From Saprospiraceae bacterium (GTDB lineage Bacteria; Bacteroidota; Bacteroidia; Chitinophagales; Saprospiraceae), in contig SLDF01000402.1 in NCBI GenBank assembly GCA_007125435.1, positions 1 to 10,094 on the forward strand: 10,094 nt of DNA, read 5' to 3'. The first letter of the stretch is position 1. Each line of letters opens with the position of its first letter. A program made the position numbers and the translations under genes. A model generated the notes under the pieces. It was not told where the DNA came from. It saw only the letters and a list, made by a program, of their open reading frames with translations, and did not search any database. Shown here piece after piece: positions 1 to 5,894 of this stretch.

Positions 1-1
1 A

Positions 2-616
2 AGCCTCTAACCAATTGGTCATATTAAATCCCCTGCCCAGAGCTTGTTGCAGTGGCCATGATGCTGACCCGATAGATGAAATACCCTCATTGGTAAGATA
101 AATAGCATCTACATAAACAGTCCCATTGCCTTCAGGGAAGTCTCCTCCAATACTAAATATAAGTTCTGTAATTTCAGTCATATCCAGCCCACCTGACAAT
201 AAGATAAGCGGTATTTTTATGACTTGATACGCTGTATTCATACCTCCAAGATCAAATGAAGGGCCTTCATTATCACCACTTCTTAATTGGAGCCTGAATG
301 TTTGGTTGTTATTCAGTTCCTTGTAGGCGATATAGATGTGGGTATACTCTGAAAAGTCATAGGCTGAAGAATTGCCCCAGTTGTCCATATTAAGACCAAA
401 TCCCGCCCAAAAACCATCGTAGTCATAGATAAAGCGATAATGCGTGCTTCCGTTGAAAGGTCCACCTTCTGACGTTTCTTCAAGGTCGCCATTGCCTGTC
501 CATGTCCCCGTAATAAGATTAACACCATTGTGGAATATATCCAGGGCAAAGCCATTAACGCTCATGCTAAATAAGCACATTATACATAAAAGTCGAAGAC
601 GGTGTATGTAAATCAT
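2..616 (-). CDS. Secreted carbohydrate-active enzyme, N-terminal part (CBM-like module plus start of a GH5-type domain); cut by window edge
   Basis: This reading frame is open for 205 codons from an ATG at 616 to the window edge, so only the N-terminus is present. Residues 1-24 look like a signal peptide: basic start (HRLRL), hydrophobic core, likely cleavage after NGFA. Residues about 25-175 are rich in aromatic, Asn and Gly residues with alternating beta-type segments (YTHIYIAYKEL, TFRLQLRSGDN, TVYVDAIYLT), as in galactose-binding-like carbohydrate-binding modules. Residues 187-205 contain ALGRGFNMTNWLEA, which resembles the opening of GH5 endoglucanase domains (GRGINLGN-type). The inferred role is exported beta-glucan hydrolysis, but the catalytic residues lie outside the window. 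Another frame in this span (555-313) is a shadow. No clear TAnnTTTG box was seen upstream. The 240-bp gap to the chaperone genes suggests a separate unit. The open frame and export signal are well supported; the GH5 assignment rests on one motif. Confidence 0.72.
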   Translation of the reverse strand, partial: MIYIHRLRLLCIMCLFSMSVNGFALDIFHNGVNLITGTWTGNGDLEETSEGGPFNGSTHYRFIYDYDGFWAGFGLNMDNWGNSSAYDFSEYTHIYIAYKELNNNQTFRLQLRSGDNEGPSFDLGGMNTAYQVIKIPLILLSGGLDMTEITELIFSIGGDFPEGNGTVYVDAIYLTNEGISSIGSASWPLQQALGRGFNMTNWLEA

Positions 617-739
617 AGTCCAGGGTATTTAAATGCGAATATCACAAGAATGCTTATAATTACGATGCTAGCAATGGTTTCGTAAAAAAGACAATTGGCA
701 TCTGTCCTTTCTTACTACTAGCATAAACCGGGTTAAAGC

Positions 740-753
740 ACTACTTCGGTAGT
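740..753 (+). other. Short hairpin with a TTCG tetraloop
   Basis: ACTAC-TTCG-GTAGT forms a 5-bp perfect stem. Read on the plus strand, the loop is the extra-stable C(UUCG)G tetraloop; on the minus strand it is CGAA. No T-run follows in either direction, so it is not a classical terminator. It may be part of the 3' end of the surA-like transcript. Confidence 0.4.
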
Positions 754-768
754 CGAGTTAAATAGTTC

Positions 769-795
769 ACCCAACAAAAAGCTCGCTCGTTGGGT
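769..795. terminator. Hairpin between the SurA-like and GH5-like genes, weak terminator candidate
   Basis: ACCCAAC (769-775) and GTTGGGT (789-795) form a 7-bp perfect stem around a 13-nt loop. On the plus strand it is followed by a T-rich stretch only about 10 nt later (803-812). On the minus strand, where the flanking genes are transcribed, no T-run follows directly, although a T-run lies inside the loop. It is the best candidate for ending the chaperone transcript, but it lacks a normal U-tract on that strand. Confidence 0.3.
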
Positions 796-856
796 AAAAA
801 GTATATTTTTTTATTACACTCCTGTTTTCTGCCTTGATAGATAAGCAAACGTAAAC

Positions 857-2233
857 CTATGGTCTCACTTCCTGAGCAAAGCGCTTATTATCCAGCCATT
901 TACTGATGATCGCGCAGTCCATGAAGTAGTCGTCAATCTCAACATAGGTAGACTCTGATTTTTCTTTGACCCATTGATTAAGGAATCTGGCCTTTTTCTC
1001 TTCAATAGCAGCTGCCTTTATTTTGGAGAAATCTTGCCTCATATTAGCTGTGTGTGGAAGTGTTCTAGAGTCTAATTTGAAGATTTTGAAGAATGTCTCG
1101 CCATCGTCTTCATTAACAAATTCAACAGGGTTTGATACCTGTCCTACTTTCATGGAGTCTACAACAAAAAACACTTCATAGTCGAGGTCAGCTATCTCAA
1201 AGAAAGTGTTTGATGTTTTAGGATTAACGACCCGTCCAGCATTGGTCTTACTCTGGGCCTTTTCATCAGAATATTTAGATACAGCTGCTTCAAATGATAT
1301 AGATCCCGACTCTATCTCCTCTTTTATATCATTCATCTTTTGTCTGGCTTCGTCTATATCGCGCGATGTGATTTCTGGCTTTATCAAGATATGTCTGGTT
1401 TTGAAGTTATTACCTCTCCTGTCCAGCATTTGAATGACGTGAAAGCCAAAATCGGATTCTACTATTGGCGAAACTTCAAGGATATCTAATTTGTACGCTG
1501 CCTCTTCAAATTCCTGAACAAATGAGCCTCGTTTTTGCCATCCAAGGTCTCCATTTTGGCGAGCTGATCCGGGGTCATCACTATATGTCTTTGCCAAGAG
1601 TCCAAAGTCCTCTCCGGCTTCATATCTTTCAATAATCCTTTCTAGCTTTTCTATTGATTTCTTCTTTTCGTCCTCATTTACCTTAGGATAAATGACTATT
1701 TCACTGATTTCGACTTCAGATTGGAAGTAAGGCAAGCTGTCTTTGGGAATGTTATTAAAAAAGGCCTTAACCTCTGCCGGCGTGATTTTGATATCTCTCA
1801 TGATCATGCCTTGCATTCTATCCGACAACAGCTGATCTCTCAGATCATCTCTCATATCGTTCTTGACCTCGTTTACAGTCTTACCGTAATACTCTCTAAA
1901 AAACTCAACATCTCCATTCATCATGAAGAGTATCTCATCTATCCTCCTATTTAGATTGTCTTCGACTTCTACATCCGCTACCATGACCATTGAATCTTGC
2001 TTGGCCTCACTGACCAATAAAGACTTCATCATGAGATCATCCAAAATCATGCACCTTGCATCTTCAGGCATTTTACCATAATTGGCCTTCTGATAAGCAT
2101 AGTACTCCTCTATGTCGGACCAAAGAATAACCTCTGAACCCACCTGAGCTACTACCTTGTCTAGTATGTAATTTTTTTGAGCGAAAACTGTGCTGCTCAA
2201 AACTATCAATATCCCTAAAACATATAATCGCAT
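857..2233 (-). CDS. SurA-like periplasmic chaperone / peptidyl-prolyl cis-trans isomerase with two parvulin domains
   Basis: This 458-residue protein has SurA architecture. Residues 1-18 are a signal peptide (hydrophobic core, cleavage near VFA-Q). Residues about 22-165 form the helical SurA-type N-terminal chaperone region, with the family-like stretch DKVVAQVGSEVILWSDIE. A first parvulin (PpiC) domain spans about 173-271 and has the hallmarks YSDDPGSARQNGDLGW and FGFHVIQML. A second spans about 277-388, starting TRHILIKPE; it is more diverged, with YSDEKAQSKTNAGR in place of the usual glycine-rich turn and no GFH-type end motif. A charged helical tail follows. SurA proteins carry unfolded outer-membrane proteins across the periplasm to the BAM complex and may isomerise prolyl bonds. 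It is the last gene of a three-gene chaperone cluster, separated from the lipoprotein gene by a 291-bp mobile element. The start is supported by the signal peptide and a candidate promoter upstream. The family is clear; the exact partner proteins are not visible. Confidence 0.93.
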   Translation of the reverse strand: MRLYVLGILIVLSSTVFAQKNYILDKVVAQVGSEVILWSDIEEYYAYQKANYGKMPEDARCMILDDLMMKSLLVSEAKQDSMVMVADVEVEDNLNRRIDEILFMMNGDVEFFREYYGKTVNEVKNDMRDDLRDQLLSDRMQGMIMRDIKITPAEVKAFFNNIPKDSLPYFQSEVEISEIVIYPKVNEDEKKKSIEKLERIIERYEAGEDFGLLAKTYSDDPGSARQNGDLGWQKRGSFVQEFEEAAYKLDILEVSPIVESDFGFHVIQMLDRRGNNFKTRHILIKPEITSRDIDEARQKMNDIKEEIESGSISFEAAVSKYSDEKAQSKTNAGRVVNPKTSNTFFEIADLDYEVFFVVDSMKVGQVSNPVEFVNEDDGETFFKIFKLDSRTLPHTANMRQDFSKIKAAAIEEKKARFLNQWVKEKSESTYVEIDDYFMDCAIISKWLDNKRFAQEVRP

Positions 2234-2313
2234 CGAAAAATAATTTATTTTAGTAACGGGTAATTCCCATTGTAAATCCTAGCTATAAAGCTACTTCATC
2301 TATACTGTTCATC

Positions 2314-2321
2314 CAAATTTA
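2314..2321 (-). promoter_or_regulatory. Possible -7 promoter box for the SurA-like gene
   Basis: On the minus strand this reads TAAATTTG, an exact match to the Bacteroidota -7 consensus TAnnTTTG. It would give a leader of roughly 75 nt before the ATG at 2233, containing a small hairpin TAGCT-ATAA-AGCTA (2280-2293). No clear TTG was found at the expected -33 position, which would fall inside the end of the mobile element at 2338-2628. Confidence 0.35.
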
Positions 2322-2332
2322 TAACGGCTGCA

Positions 2333-2337
2333 TTTAA
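2333..2337. repeat. Left target-site duplication TTTAA of the miniature element
   Basis: TTTAA lies directly outside the left end (CCTG...) of the element and is repeated in the same orientation at 2629-2633 outside its right end. This is the expected scar of transposition with a 5-bp staggered cut. Confidence 0.75.
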
Positions 2338-2360
2338 CCTGAATTATGCATTAGAAAATC
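2338..2360 (+). repeat. Left terminal inverted repeat of the MITE
   Basis: This 23-bp end matches the complement of 2606-2628 at 21 positions; the outermost 15 bp are identical. Mismatches are at the 16th and 21st bases from the tip. Confidence 0.8.
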
Positions 2361-2444
2361 TATTACGTCTTAAAATGGCTTCAAAATAAGTCGCTTTGCT
2401 TGATTTTGTTCAATCACCGTAGGGTGACCGACTGGTGCGAAGCA

Positions 2445-2471
2445 ATTGACTTGACTAAATGTCAAGTCAAT
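2445..2471. repeat. Perfect 11-bp hairpin inside the MITE
   Basis: ATTGACTTGAC (2445-2455) and GTCAAGTCAAT (2461-2471) are perfect inverted copies separated by TAAAT. This is one of the strongest simple stems in the window and lies near the centre of the element. Confidence 0.75.
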
Positions 2472-2475
2472 AAGG

Positions 2476-2516
2476 AGGGAACTGAGCCGACTCTGGCTCA
2501 GCTTCGACTGTTCCCT
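2476..2516. repeat. 13-bp bulged hairpin inside the MITE
   Basis: AGGGAAC (2476-2482) pairs with GTTCCCT (2510-2516), and the adjoining TGAGCC (2483-2488) pairs with GGCTCA (2495-2500). The 6-nt loop is GACTCT and a 9-nt bulge occupies 2501-2509. No T-run follows on the minus strand, so a pause, processing or attenuation role is possible but not shown. Confidence 0.65.
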
Positions 2517-2605
2517 AACAAAAGACTTAATACCATTTACTCATATCGCTTTTATATTTTTTATGGCATTCGTGAATCTCCTTCGTCGATTTTAACCCTC
2601 ATTAC

Positions 2606-2628
2606 GAATTTCCAATGCATAATTCAGG
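2606..2628 (-). repeat. Right terminal inverted repeat of the MITE
   Basis: Read on the minus strand it begins CCTGAATTATGCATT, identical to the left tip. It abuts the right-hand TTTAA copy, which includes the lipoprotein gene's stop codon. Confidence 0.8.
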
Positions 2629-2633
2629 TTTAA
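2629..2633. repeat. Right target-site duplication TTTAA, overlapping a stop codon
   Basis: This is the second copy of the 5-bp direct repeat flanking the element. Positions 2630-2632 are the TAA stop of the lipoprotein gene on the minus strand, so the insertion left that gene's coding sequence complete. Confidence 0.75.
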
Positions 2634-3514
2634 TCTTTGTAAATGATGACGTTATTTAAGTCTAATTCCTTCTCGTATAGATCTTCTCTCATTTTGTCCA
2701 ACAACACCAACTTTCTCTGGTGTAAAATGTACCTCCTCGCTTGTTCTTCTATAAACGAAAAAGGTGCTACTTCCTTGTCTGACACCTGTTCATATATCTT
2801 CAAAAAATAATAAAAGTCAGGATCTTTCAATTGAAAAGTCTGATTGTACTTAATGATATTATCATTGATTGCGCCTTCAGGCATCATTGACTTTAAAGAC
2901 TCTAGCTTTAGCCAATCCATTTCTTCTTCGAAAAAACACTGCTCTCCAAATTCACTACATATTTTCTTCAACCTTCTGACTACAGGTGGTTTTGTACCGG
3001 ACCATTCTTTCTTTAAGAATTCATAATCGATAGGTGTGATTGCTCTATCTACCTTCAAAAAACGACATTTTAAAATTGTTGTCTCCAGTTGGTATTGATA
3101 CTTATTATCTTCATAGTAGGTTTCTAGCTCTTCTGCTGTTATCAGGGTGTCCAGATTCTGCTCTACATATAGCTTTTCAAAATTGGACATAATTAAGGAA
3201 GACCTGTATCTGCTGACCAATTGATCAATGGCAATATCTCTGGAAATGGATTTTTCTGCTTCTCTTAGCAGCAGTGCTTCCTTTATCCACCTCTCCATGT
3301 ATGCCTGAGCAATGGCCATACTATCTGCCTCGCTTGCTTCATTGGGAATAAAAGCATTGACTTCTTTTGCTTTTAATCTCTTACCGTAAACCTCTGCTAT
3401 GACTCTCTCTCCGGGTTCTGTTTCTTTGGGCTGGCACGATATGACGATGAGGCATAGACACAGTAAAAATAAGCTGCTAAAGCCATTCATATAACTTGAT
3501 AGTTTATTTATCAT
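2630..3514 (-). CDS. Lipoprotein, SurA/PpiC-like chaperone lacking a recognisable parvulin domain
   Basis: This 294-residue protein starts with a lipoprotein signal: Lys4, hydrophobic core, then a V-I-S-C lipobox with Cys27 as the probable lipidated residue. The mature part has a short beta motif (VIAEVYGKRLKAKEVNAFI) like the entry to SurA/PrsA N-terminal domains, followed by long helices (about 62-125). Then comes TAEELETYYEDNKYQYQ, the linker type that normally leads into a parvulin domain. The region that should be the isomerase (about 143-250) lacks the GDLG- and GFH-type hallmarks, so catalysis is unlikely. Comparable parvulin-less members stand between two PPIase genes in other Bacteroidota. 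It begins 14 nt after the upstream chaperone gene, so the two are very likely cotranscribed. Its stop lies in the duplication made by the downstream MITE. A membrane-anchored periplasmic holdase role is inferred. Met9 is an alternative start but would lose the basic residue. Confidence 0.82.
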   Translation of the reverse strand: MINKLSSYMNGFSSLFLLCLCLIVISCQPKETEPGERVIAEVYGKRLKAKEVNAFIPNEASEADSMAIAQAYMERWIKEALLLREAEKSISRDIAIDQLVSRYRSSLIMSNFEKLYVEQNLDTLITAEELETYYEDNKYQYQLETTILKCRFLKVDRAITPIDYEFLKKEWSGTKPPVVRRLKKICSEFGEQCFFEEEMDWLKLESLKSMMPEGAINDNIIKYNQTFQLKDPDFYYFLKIYEQVSDKEVAPFSFIEEQARRYILHQRKLVLLDKMREDLYEKELDLNNVIIYKD

Positions 3515-3528
3515 GCCCCACTGCCTAT

Positions 3529-5493
3529 TTATGATCTTGTGTATTGGGCTAGTATATCCTCATTGACTTCTACAGAATATTTTTCTTTCAGAGACTTTAC
3601 CCATTGTTTCTCTAAGTAATCTTGATAATCTGCAATGATGTACCCTCTGGCTTCAGACAGTTTCTTTGGCTGTGGCGGTAAAATTTCCTCAACAATCACA
3701 AAGCTGCGATCTCCATCACCAAATGCGCTGACATAGCCTTCCTCCCAGGGTATGTCACCCATTTTATCTTTTTGTGCCTTTTCGTACCGCACGACATTAG
3801 CGACAACTGTTTCTGATCGCTTGTTGTATTTCTTTAAGGTTTTCTCATGTCCTCTTTTGACTGCATATTTATGAATTTTGGAAGCTTTGCGATCATTTAC
3901 ATCTTTTAGCTCATAATTCACGACGACAGCTCTTTCTCCCCACATGTAACTTTCCTTATTGGCCTCATGAAAAGCCTTGAGACCTTCTTCGTCTTCTGAA
4001 GCCTTGTCCCAAACGTGAATCTTAGTGGCCTCAAAAAGCAATATCCCCTCTTCATACTCTCTCATTAATGCTCTAAACTCAGGATACTTCACCTCTAATT
4101 TACTTTCTTCGTATTTGATACTGCTCTCATTGACGAAGTCCTCATACAAGTTGCGGACTGCTGTTTCCAACTCAGTAGTTCTGGACATCTGCAATCGTTT
4201 TCTTTGATTACGCATGACATATTCAATAAAATCGCCAACAGTCTGCTTATAATCGCCCTTATTGAATATGAAAAGAACTTCATTTTTCATATCAGATTCT
4301 CCCTGATACTTATACGTCAGAAAGTCTTCATCAAGTTCTTGTATAAATTGCTCTAAAACATTATCAAACTCCGCAAAACCTCCGTTACGTTTTATGTCTT
4401 CGATCATTTTCTGGCGCTCGATCTGGAAGCGGTCTGATTGTTTTACCTGATTTTGGATGCGCGGCCTTATGACCGACAAAGGTTCTAAGTCCTTCTTGTT
4501 TATTCTCTTGACAATGTGCCATCCTAGTGAAGTTCTAAAAGGCTTAGAATAAGTGCCATTCTCCTCCAGTGAAAATGCTGCTTTTTCGAAGCTGTCCTCG
4601 TAACGGTTGATACCAAAGAAGCCCAAATAGCCTCCTTTGGCCATTGTTATTCTATCTTCAGAATATTCCATAGCGACTTCTTCAAAGTATCTGCCTTTCT
4701 CCAATTCTTCCCAGGCCTTATTGATCTTAGCTTCCGCACCTTTAACGGCTTCGCTGGCTGGATCGCGTACTAAGATATGCGCAACTTCTATTTCTCCACT
4801 CGCAGGTCGTTCGTCTGTGACCTTGATAATATGAAGCCCCATCGGGCTTTCTATGAGGCTGTTGTGCACTTCTCCTATTGGTGTTGTAAATATTGCTGTT
4901 TCCAGATCATAAAAGCCATTTGGCATCAATGCTGTCCTGTAGCCTAAATAGCCGTTGTTTTTTGACACATTGGGGTCGTCTGACTGACCGAGTGCCATTT
5001 GCTCAAAGTCTGCACCTTTAGAGACCATAGATAAAATGCTCTTTGCTTTATTTCGCACAGCTGATGAATCTTCCCCGTCTTTAAAGGCTACCAATATGTG
5101 CCATACTTCCCGCTCTCTTTTTTTGCGATCATATGCTTCTTCAATGAGCTTCTCTGTCACTTCCTTATCTATCAAATAGGTGTCTGCTAACTGCCTACGA
5201 TATCCCTCTAATTCTCTGGCAAGTGTGCGGACTGTATCTAATTCCATTTCTCTGGCTTTCTGCACCTTCAATTTGAACTTGATATATAGGTCCAGATATT
5301 CTCTGACGGAGGACATTGAAAAATCGGATTGCCCACTACTCGTCTTATTGTAGATATAGTCAAACTCTGAAAGCTTTACCGGCTTACCTTCAACTGAAAA
5401 TAATACTGGATCGTCCGACTGGCTTTGTCCCTTTACGTCAAAACAAATTAACAAAGCAAATGCGATGAACGCCAAAAAATAATTCTTTCTCAT
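3529..5493 (-). CDS. Periplasmic peptidyl-prolyl cis-trans isomerase / chaperone with two parvulin domains (SurA/PpiD-like)
   Basis: This 654-residue exported protein has a signal peptide at 1-22 (hydrophobic FLAFIAFALLICF, likely cleavage after VKG). A helical SurA/PrsA-type N-terminal region (about 28-125) includes VEGKPVKLSEFDYIYNK. Parvulin domain 1 (about 128-228) has VWHILVAF, QSDDPNVSKNNGYLGY and MGLHIIKV. Parvulin domain 2 (about 235-333) has VAHILVRD, YSEDRITMAKGGYLGF and LGWHIVKR. A long charged C-terminal part (about 335-654) is not assignable by eye and makes the protein larger than E. coli SurA. It should act in the periplasm as a folding helper for exported and outer-membrane proteins. 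It is the first gene of the chaperone cluster, with a good -7 promoter box 30 nt upstream, and is followed after 14 nt by the lipoprotein gene. The family is secure; the individual client set is unknown. Confidence 0.92.
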   Translation of the reverse strand: MRKNYFLAFIAFALLICFDVKGQSQSDDPVLFSVEGKPVKLSEFDYIYNKTSSGQSDFSMSSVREYLDLYIKFKLKVQKAREMELDTVRTLARELEGYRRQLADTYLIDKEVTEKLIEEAYDRKKREREVWHILVAFKDGEDSSAVRNKAKSILSMVSKGADFEQMALGQSDDPNVSKNNGYLGYRTALMPNGFYDLETAIFTTPIGEVHNSLIESPMGLHIIKVTDERPASGEIEVAHILVRDPASEAVKGAEAKINKAWEELEKGRYFEEVAMEYSEDRITMAKGGYLGFFGINRYEDSFEKAAFSLEENGTYSKPFRTSLGWHIVKRINKKDLEPLSVIRPRIQNQVKQSDRFQIERQKMIEDIKRNGGFAEFDNVLEQFIQELDEDFLTYKYQGESDMKNEVLFIFNKGDYKQTVGDFIEYVMRNQRKRLQMSRTTELETAVRNLYEDFVNESSIKYEESKLEVKYPEFRALMREYEEGILLFEATKIHVWDKASEDEEGLKAFHEANKESYMWGERAVVVNYELKDVNDRKASKIHKYAVKRGHEKTLKKYNKRSETVVANVVRYEKAQKDKMGDIPWEEGYVSAFGDGDRSFVIVEEILPPQPKKLSEARGYIIADYQDYLEKQWVKSLKEKYSVEVNEDILAQYTRS

Positions 5494-5522
5494 ATGTCGT
5501 CTATACGGTTTTTTTCAGTTTG

Positions 5523-5530
5523 CAAAAATA
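5523..5530 (-). promoter_or_regulatory. Probable -7 promoter box for the chaperone cluster
   Basis: On the minus strand this reads TATTTTTG, an exact TAnnTTTG match, about 30 nt upstream of the ATG at 5493. That spacing gives a short leader of about 20 nt. A clear -33 TTG is not visible, so the call rests on the -7 box and its position. Confidence 0.5.
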
Positions 5531-5686
5531 GCATTATTTATCGTTTGATAGGGAAAACGCTATAAATAAGAATTAAGTGTAGGCTACTTCTATTAATCCA
5601 TGATGCGAAATGGTCAATACCGGATTTTCATAAAGCCTTCTTTTGAATATTATGCTCTGCAATATATCTATTTGTTCAACTGAATT

Positions 5687-5801
5687 GCATCAGCGCTGCG
5701 AAGTGGGTCGCGAGCGTACAGCGAGTGAGTCCATAGGACCGAGCGAATAGCGAGCCCCGAAGCATAGCGACCCGTAACGTAGTGGAGGGTGATGCCCAAA
5801 A
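5687..5801 (-). repeat. GC-rich structured dispersed repeat, copy A
   Basis: This block of about 115 bp stands out by base composition and nested inverted repeats: GCATCA (5687-5692) with TGATGC (5790-5795), GGGTCGC (5705-5711) with GCGACCC (5767-5773), and an apical GTCC-ATA-GGAC (5729-5739). It also has two 14-nt direct repeats, GAGCGTACAGCGAG (5712-5725) and GAGCGAATAGCGAG (5741-5754), agreeing at 12 positions. Its right end shares 17 identical bp (5785-5801) plus AGCGACCCG (5766-5774) with the complement of 9892-9930. Similar palindromic intergenic repeats are scattered in many Bacteroidota genomes; family membership here is inferred. Confidence 0.7.
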
Positions 5802-5894
5802 CGACAAAATGTAAAATATGACATGTAAAAGGTTGACTTAGCACATGTGACGTAACGGTCTATACATGAACTTCCAAGAGGAATCCGTGATACA

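Larger units (their letters stand above)
617..856. other. Intergenic region with two small hairpins
   Basis: This 240-bp gap separates the SurA-like gene from the secreted glycoside hydrolase-like gene, both on the minus strand. It has no convincing open frame in either direction. It contains two perfect short inverted repeats (740-753 and 769-795, listed separately) and A/T-rich stretches around 796-815. No matching TAnnTTTG promoter box for the downstream gene was found on the minus strand. Confidence 0.6.
2338..2628. mobile_element. 291-bp miniature inverted-repeat transposable element (MITE-like, non-autonomous)
   Basis: The two ends are inverted copies of each other. The outer 15 bp (CCTGAATTATGCATT and its complement) are perfect and 21 of the first 23 bp agree. 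A further TTAAAAT block is shared about 33 bp in. Both sides carry the same 5-bp flank TTTAA. Inside there is no transposase and no convincing gene, but there is strong secondary structure: an 11-bp perfect hairpin (2445-2471), a 13-bp bulged hairpin (2476-2516) and smaller stems (GCTTTGC/GCGAAGC, CACC-GTA-GGGTG). Such an element needs a transposase in trans. The CCT...AGG ends and A/T-rich 5-bp duplication recall IS1380-type elements, but that assignment is from memory and not proven. A deletion derivative of a larger insertion sequence is the main alternative. Confidence 0.82.
5494..5894. other. Intergenic region between murF-alr and the chaperone cluster
   Basis: This stretch of about 400 bp has no convincing gene. 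Its right part (5802-5894) is A/T-rich with an 8-bp palindrome CACATGTG near 5842-5849 and no obvious terminator after murF-alr. The middle (5687-5801) is a GC-rich structured repeat, listed separately. The left part (5494-5686) holds the chaperone promoter box. Confidence 0.6.

Noticed and set aside
313..555. 80-codon minus-strand open frame
   Set aside because: It overlaps the longer signal-peptide-bearing frame (616 to 2) in a different phase; its translation has no export signal or recognisable domain, while the other frame gives a coherent CBM-like protein.
769..795. Strong intrinsic terminator for the chaperone cluster
   Set aside because: The stem is good but no T-run follows it on the minus strand, where the genes are read; kept only as a weak candidate.
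2391..2471. tRNA-like cloverleaf
   Set aside because: Stems fold in a superficially branched way, but there is no acceptor/CCA end, T-loop motif or anticodon arm of proper size.
2400..2633. 77-codon plus-strand open frame
   Set aside because: It lies almost wholly inside the MITE, runs through its hairpins and right inverted repeat, and ends in the duplicated TTTAA; the translation resembles no protein.
5712..5754. CRISPR-like short repeats (GAGCG...AGCGAG)
   Set aside because: There are only two imperfect 14-nt units inside a palindromic element, without regular spacers or cas genes.
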